Source: Nakaseomyces glabratus | Lineage: Eukaryota; Ascomycota; Saccharomycetes; Saccharomycetales; Saccharomycetaceae | Direction of reading: 5' to 3' | NCBI RefSeq assembly: GCF_010111755.1 | Contig: NC_088954.1 | Coordinates: forward strand, 372,001-436,000 | DNA: 64,000 nucleotides | Shown here: positions 60,212-64,000 of the stretch, piece after piece | Position numbering within the stretch: position 1 is the stretch's first letter | Layout: the number at the start of each line of letters is the position of its first letter | Position numbers and translations under genes: made by a program | The notes under the pieces: generated by a model | Told to the model about the DNA's origin: nothing | The model's database searches: none | The model's input: only the letters and a program-made list of their open reading frames with translations

Positions 60212-63106
60212 TCAAAACTCCAAAGATTGTAATGTATTCCTCACACTCTCCTGTTCTCTTGCCAATTCCTGAGCATAGTTAGAGTTTAGTGTAGGACCTT
60301 CATTAGAGTATGTATTGCTTTCAAAGTTTTGAGCAGACGGTTTCGCATTCTTTCCGTTACGTGTATAGTTCCAGTATTCGTTATTCAAGTAGTTATTGAA
60401 CTCGGAGTCATTGGAGAAAAGATTACTGAAGTTCCCAGCTTGTCCACCGAATGATAGCAAACTCTGGGTATCCATATCGTTGGTGTTTGGCAAATCGCCC
60501 ATTTCCACACCAAAATTGTAATTGTAATCAGTTGAACGATTTTTCTTGACGTTAGGTCTGGTCAATGGCACAGTACAAACTTGTAAGTTTTCCAGAACAC
60601 CTTCTACCAAACAACCTTTTTGTCTGAAATGTAACAACAGGTGGTTCCACAACGTATTCCTTGAAAGAGATCTTGGATTACCTAAAATAATCAAACCGTA
60701 TTTTGCACGGGTGAGACCAACATTTAGACGACGTGGGTCTCTCAGGAAACCAATCATTTGCTGTTCATTAGCACGCACACAGGAAAGAATAATGAAATCC
60801 TTTTCCCGACCTTGGAATGCATCCACTGATGCAACTTCCACGTTAGAATACAACTCCTTGTCCAACGCACCGTTCATTTGCATGTATTGCAAGACATAAG
60901 CACGCTGACCTTCATATGGTGTAATCACACCAATTTGTTCGGGCTTAACACCGTCACGGAAGAGTCTTGTTATAATTCTCTCACAGTTCATGGCTTCTGT
61001 TCTATTCAAATATGATGTACCGTTTGCAGACATTTCTTCAGAACCATAATTGGCCCAGAACATCATTGGTATACCATTAATAGGCCATGGGAAAGTACTG
61101 TTGGCCAAAGTTCTTTGCTCCTCCGTAACACCATTCTGCAAACTACCCTCATAGAACATGTTACTTGGGAATTCACTTAAAAAAGGATTCATACGATATT
61201 GAACCTCTAATCTAATTGGAATATGCCCCAAGGAGATCAAACGTTCGAAAAGAGATTGCTTTAAACCAGCATCACTAGCTTTTCTTTCCAAAATAACTGG
61301 ACCTAATTGTTGGTGATCACCAACTAAGATAACTTGCTTAGCACCCTTAACAATAGGTATCAGACATTCAGGTTCAGATGCTTGAGTACTCTCATCAATA
61401 AGAACAGTTCTGAATTTCATATCTAAACGTCTATCGCCTGCACCAACACATGTGCAACAGACAACATCCGCCTGTTCCAAGATGCTCTTTTCTGTCTTCT
61501 TGACTAAGCTAATAAACCTCTTTGTATCACGGGCAGAGAGTTCACCGGCTTCTTCCTTCAATTTCAAAAGTTTCTTCAATACACCTTTAGCACCTTTGGC
61601 AACCAAATTATGAAGAGCTAGAGATGAAACAGAACTTTCTACATCTTCTCTGCTCTTGGCTGTAACCCTGACGACTTTCAAACCTAAATCTCTTAGCTTT
61701 GCAGCAAGATGATCGACAGCAATGTTAGAAGGTGCACAAACCAGTATTCTATCCTTGCGAATTTTTGATAGATGATACACAATAGAGGCTGATGTAACAG
61801 TTTTACCTGTACCTGGTGGACCTTGGATCAGGGACAGTGGTCTCTGTAAGACGTGCTCTACAGCTTTAGATTGAGAAGCATTTAGCTTAGTGTAGCCTGG
61901 TAGAGAAAGCTCCTTTGGCATAGGCACGTCAAAGTGTAAATCCACAACTTGATGGCCCAGAATCTTATAGTAAAGATAACCTGAAATGGATTTTTTGTCC
62001 ACTGCAAAGTTTTTTAGGGCAGTTTGCATTCTGTCATATGATGTAGCTTTCCATATAAACTCGGCAGTAAATCCAGTGGTTAGGTGAGTTGGTGGAGGTG
62101 TCTTACTAGGCCTTAACTCTAGAGTAAACATATCTTTGAAACTGTTTGGTAAACGGACAATAAAACCGGTTCCTTTCCAATCTTCACCTTGAATACCAGA
62201 ATAGCTCAAAATCATCTCATCACCTACTGCGACTTTCAATTCACTTGATTCAAATGTAGATAGTGCAAAGGATGCCAAGTGCCTATTATTCAGAGCTAGA
62301 GACCATTCGACACTGATATGTTCTAATGCTTGGGACTCCTTCAACTGCTTATCGTAATCGGCCTCCAGCTTGATCAAGGGCCCGTAGGATCTCTGATATT
62401 CGTAAGCGTCCTGGTATCTCAGCAGCAGAGGCGGTATATCCTCCTCTTCACCTATACCCGCCAGTATGTCGTCCTGAACCTTCTTGGATTCGTCTTGCAC
62501 GTCGTCCATGGTAGCGTATTTGTCTGATCTCCATTTGTTCTCCAGCTTGCTGATCTGGCTGGGCGTAATCAGCTTCGCCTTCAGTTTGATCTCCTCATCC
62601 GACGCAGGTTCAGCGACCCACGACAAGAACTGCTTCTCCTCTATCAACGGCTGCCACTGATCGGTGTCCCAGTTGGGATTCTTGCTCTGCGCACAGGGGA
62701 TTCTGCACAGCAACACCACGACGGCCTCGCTCTTGGCTGAGACGAAGCCCAACACGAATACGTTCTTGCAACCACAGTTGTAACACTCCAACACCGTATC
62801 GCCCAGGTCAGACTCCGGGTGCAAGGACACCGAGTGGTGGTGGGACAGAATCAAGTGGTTTATGATGTGCGAGTTCACAGTCCCGTTCTTCGAGTTGCAA
62901 AACCACTTGCTGCACGAGTTACACTTGATAACACTCGTTGGCGCATCAATACCACAGTACGCACACGCATGGCCCTCCGCCTGTCTCTCCACTGGCTCCA
63001 CTTGCAAGTTGCCTTGCACCTCCTGCATAAACTCTAGCTCCTCCGCATCTTCCAAGTCCGCTAAGATGGCTAACTCTGGATCGTTCGATTCCGCTGGAAA
63101 GTTCAT
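60212..63106 (-). CDS. NAM7: Nonsense-mediated decay RNA helicase Upf1
   Basis: 964 residues from ATG 63106; S. cerevisiae Nam7/Upf1 (YMR080C) is 971. ATP-dependent superfamily 1 helicase that triggers decay of mRNAs with premature stop codons. Cys/His domain (~45-165) binds Upf2: CAYCGIDAPTSVIKCNSCSK and LECYNCGCKNVFVLGF. Helicase motifs: Walker A GPPGTGKTVTS (~427), DESTQASEPE (motif II), GDHQQLGPV (III), QYRMNPFLSEFPS (IV/V region), SVDAFQGREKDF and RRLNVGLTRAKYGL (VI). C-terminal tail Asn/Ser rich and divergent. Follows SEC14 in the same order and orientation as in S. cerevisiae. Confidence 0.98.
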   Translation of the reverse strand: MNFPAESNDPELAILADLEDAEELEFMQEVQGNLQVEPVERQAEGHACAYCGIDAPTSVIKCNSCSKWFCNSKNGTVNSHIINHLILSHHHSVSLHPESDLGDTVLECYNCGCKNVFVLGFVSAKSEAVVVLLCRIPCAQSKNPNWDTDQWQPLIEEKQFLSWVAEPASDEEIKLKAKLITPSQISKLENKWRSDKYATMDDVQDESKKVQDDILAGIGEEEDIPPLLLRYQDAYEYQRSYGPLIKLEADYDKQLKESQALEHISVEWSLALNNRHLASFALSTFESSELKVAVGDEMILSYSGIQGEDWKGTGFIVRLPNSFKDMFTLELRPSKTPPPTHLTTGFTAEFIWKATSYDRMQTALKNFAVDKKSISGYLYYKILGHQVVDLHFDVPMPKELSLPGYTKLNASQSKAVEHVLQRPLSLIQGPPGTGKTVTSASIVYHLSKIRKDRILVCAPSNIAVDHLAAKLRDLGLKVVRVTAKSREDVESSVSSLALHNLVAKGAKGVLKKLLKLKEEAGELSARDTKRFISLVKKTEKSILEQADVVCCTCVGAGDRRLDMKFRTVLIDESTQASEPECLIPIVKGAKQVILVGDHQQLGPVILERKASDAGLKQSLFERLISLGHIPIRLEVQYRMNPFLSEFPSNMFYEGSLQNGVTEEQRTLANSTFPWPINGIPMMFWANYGSEEMSANGTSYLNRTEAMNCERIITRLFRDGVKPEQIGVITPYEGQRAYVLQYMQMNGALDKELYSNVEVASVDAFQGREKDFIILSCVRANEQQMIGFLRDPRRLNVGLTRAKYGLIILGNPRSLSRNTLWNHLLLHFRQKGCLVEGVLENLQVCTVPLTRPNVKKNRSTDYNYNFGVEMGDLPNTNDMDTQSLLSFGGQAGNFSNLFSNDSEFNNYLNNEYWNYTRNGKNAKPSAQNFESNTYSNEGPTLNSNYAQELAREQESVRNTLQSLEF

Positions 63107-63469
63107 AGCCACAGTGCTAGATGTACTGCTCTAGTCTGAATCCTTTTGTTTACAATTCTTTTGTGCATCTTGTACTCATAACCAAGTCTTAAAACGTTAG
63201 AGCAATACATAGCAAGAGAGGCCCCATCGGCTTCGATGGAAAAAAAATTCAGCAGTGATCGCATAAAAATAAATTTTTTTTTTCCATGTCTCGTCACCAC
63301 CCGTTCCCAACACAGCGGTAATAGACCCAATCACCAATTCCAACTCCAGTTCCATCTAAAGTTATAACCCCAGCTGGGCGTCTCCAGGATAGAACCACTT
63401 TATAAAAGACACTGAAGTTTGAAAACAGTATCTAAACAGATTTAGCTTCGATTACCATACAAGAAACAT
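63107..63469. other. Gap NAM7 / tRNA-Glu
   Basis: 363 bp with the NAM7 promoter. A7 and T9 tracts near 63240-63285. Nothing else seen. Confidence 0.6.
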
Positions 63470-63541
63470 TCCGATGTAGTGTAACGGCTATCACATCACG
63501 CTCTCACCGTGGAGACCGGGGTTCGACTCCCCGCTTCGGAG
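63470..63541 (+). tRNA. tRNA-Glu(CUC)
   Basis: 72 nt, starting TCCGATGTAGTGTAACGGC. Anticodon CTC at 63503-63505. B box GGTTCGACTCC. No intron; discriminator G. The acceptor stem TCCGATG / CTTCGGA has a U6-U67 mismatch. Reads GAG codons. Confidence 0.96.
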
Positions 63542-63861
63542 TATTATTTTTTTTGTTTCTTTTGTCAAATTTGATTTTTTTGTTGAAAAATTCTGACTGC
63601 CAAACAGGAAACACTTTCCTTTCATTTGGCAATTGTTTTAGAGACAGAGTCACTTTGGTATCGAAGATAAGAAGATACACGAGAGATAAGGATACCAGAG
63701 GGAGTCACACTTATAAGAAGAAGTCAATTCGTCAATTCATCAATTCATCAATGAGTCCTTCTCTGGCAGTTCATAGAAAAAGTATATAAACTACTCATCC
63801 TCCCCCTACTCGTAAACTCTTTGTAAGATTGCAAGCGACACAAACCCCAAACTGTAAACAA
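63542..63861 (+). promoter_or_regulatory. GCV1 promoter
   Basis: 320 bp. GAGTCAC (reverse GTGACTC, Gcn4-type half-site) at 63647-63653 and 63702-63708. AAGAAG (reverse CTTCTT, the element linked to the glycine response of GCV genes) at 63669-63674 and 63715-63720. An 8-nt repeat TCAATTCA, four decaying copies at 63724-63755. TATA box TATATAAA at 63783-63790, about 75 bp before the ATG. Confidence 0.65.
63547..63554 (+). terminator. Pol III terminator of tRNA-Glu
   Basis: T8 run, 5 nt after the tRNA 3' end. Confidence 0.85.
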
Positions 63862-64000
63862 ATGTCGCTAGTACTCAAGAGGTTCAACTCTACCGCTCTT
63901 AAGAAAACTGCTCTGCATGACCTCCATGTGAGCCTCGGAGGCACCATGGTGGAGTTCGCTGGCTACTCGATGCCTGTGCTGTACAAGGGCCAGACGCACA
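63862..64000 (+). CDS. GCV1: Glycine cleavage T protein (aminomethyltransferase), 5' part
   Basis: The first 46 codons of a gene that runs off the window. [20 protein letters not shown] begins with a mitochondrial presequence and continues into [20 protein letters not shown] and YKGQTH, matching the N terminus of S. cerevisiae Gcv1 (YDR019C). The enzyme transfers the methylene group to tetrahydrofolate in the mitochondrial glycine decarboxylase complex. Nothing can be said about the rest. Confidence 0.93.
   Translation, partial: MSLVLKRFNSTALKKTALHDLHVSLGGTMVEFAGYSMPVLYKGQTH

Overview
This window is nuclear DNA from a budding yeast of the family Saccharomycetaceae. Almost every long reading frame can be matched from memory to a Saccharomyces cerevisiae protein. 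Genes are compact and mostly intronless, the one confident intron has yeast-type GTATGT and TACTAAC signals, and the two tRNA genes are nearly textbook yeast sequences. The mixed synteny (short runs matching S. cerevisiae chromosomes VIII, XIII, XVI, IX, VII and IV, with expected neighbours such as ALG5 and CPR2 absent) fits a post-whole-genome-duplication species. The protein sequences feel closest to the Nakaseomyces / Candida glabrata clade. That placement is an inference; no search was run.

Layout, left to right. 1-2.5 kb: edge of an unidentified gene, mitochondrial acyl carrier ACP1, GATA factor GAT2. 4-12.5 kb: CTL1 (RNA triphosphatase), SPT21, NEW1 (ABCF ATPase with a prion-like N terminus) and the YMR178W-like molybdopterin-binding-fold protein, which mixes the S. 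cerevisiae chromosome XIII and XVI sister tracks. 13-15.5 kb: TIF5 and RPP1, divergent. 15.5-25 kb: a 2.6-kb gap, then GIC1, VMA22, FYV4, MED6 and RSC30 in the order of S. cerevisiae YHR062-YHR056. 25-36.5 kb: AIM24-like gene, PRO1, PIH1, NEL1, BRL1, PUT2 (YHR033-YHR037 order). 37-42.5 kb: a flavin-binding PPOX-like gene, UGA1, VMA7 and a TACO1/DPC29 homologue (YGR019-YGR021 order). 43-48 kb: DOG phosphatase, NCP1 and the intron-containing SRB2/MED20 (YHR044-YHR041 inverted). 48-53 kb: RSM25, UTP25, ICE2 (YIL093-YIL090). 54-63 kb: tRNA-Val(AAC), VPS20, CTF18, SEC14, NAM7/UPF1 (YMR077-YMR080). 63.4 kb to the end: tRNA-Glu(CUC) and the start of GCV1.

Functional threads. Genes for translation and ribosome assembly (NEW1, RPP1, UTP25, the PIH1/NEL1 pair) carry PAC boxes, with RRPE elements at NEW1, RPP1 and UTP25. 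Nitrogen genes show matching promoter signals: two Put3-type CGG-N10-CCG sites before PUT2, a dense GATA-site cluster before UGA1, Gcn4-like and CTTCTT sites before GCV1. PRO1 (proline synthesis) and PUT2 (proline breakdown) lie about 6 kb apart.

I found no mobile elements, CRISPR arrays, centromere or obviously foreign DNA, and no clear undescribed system. The most useful leads are a hidden 126-codon frame whose ATG abuts another gene's possible ATG (36.7-37.1 kb), a 19-nt minisatellite before PUT2, an unusually long RPP1-GIC1 gap, G-quadruplex-type tracts around CTF18/SEC14, and an interrupted gene at the left edge.
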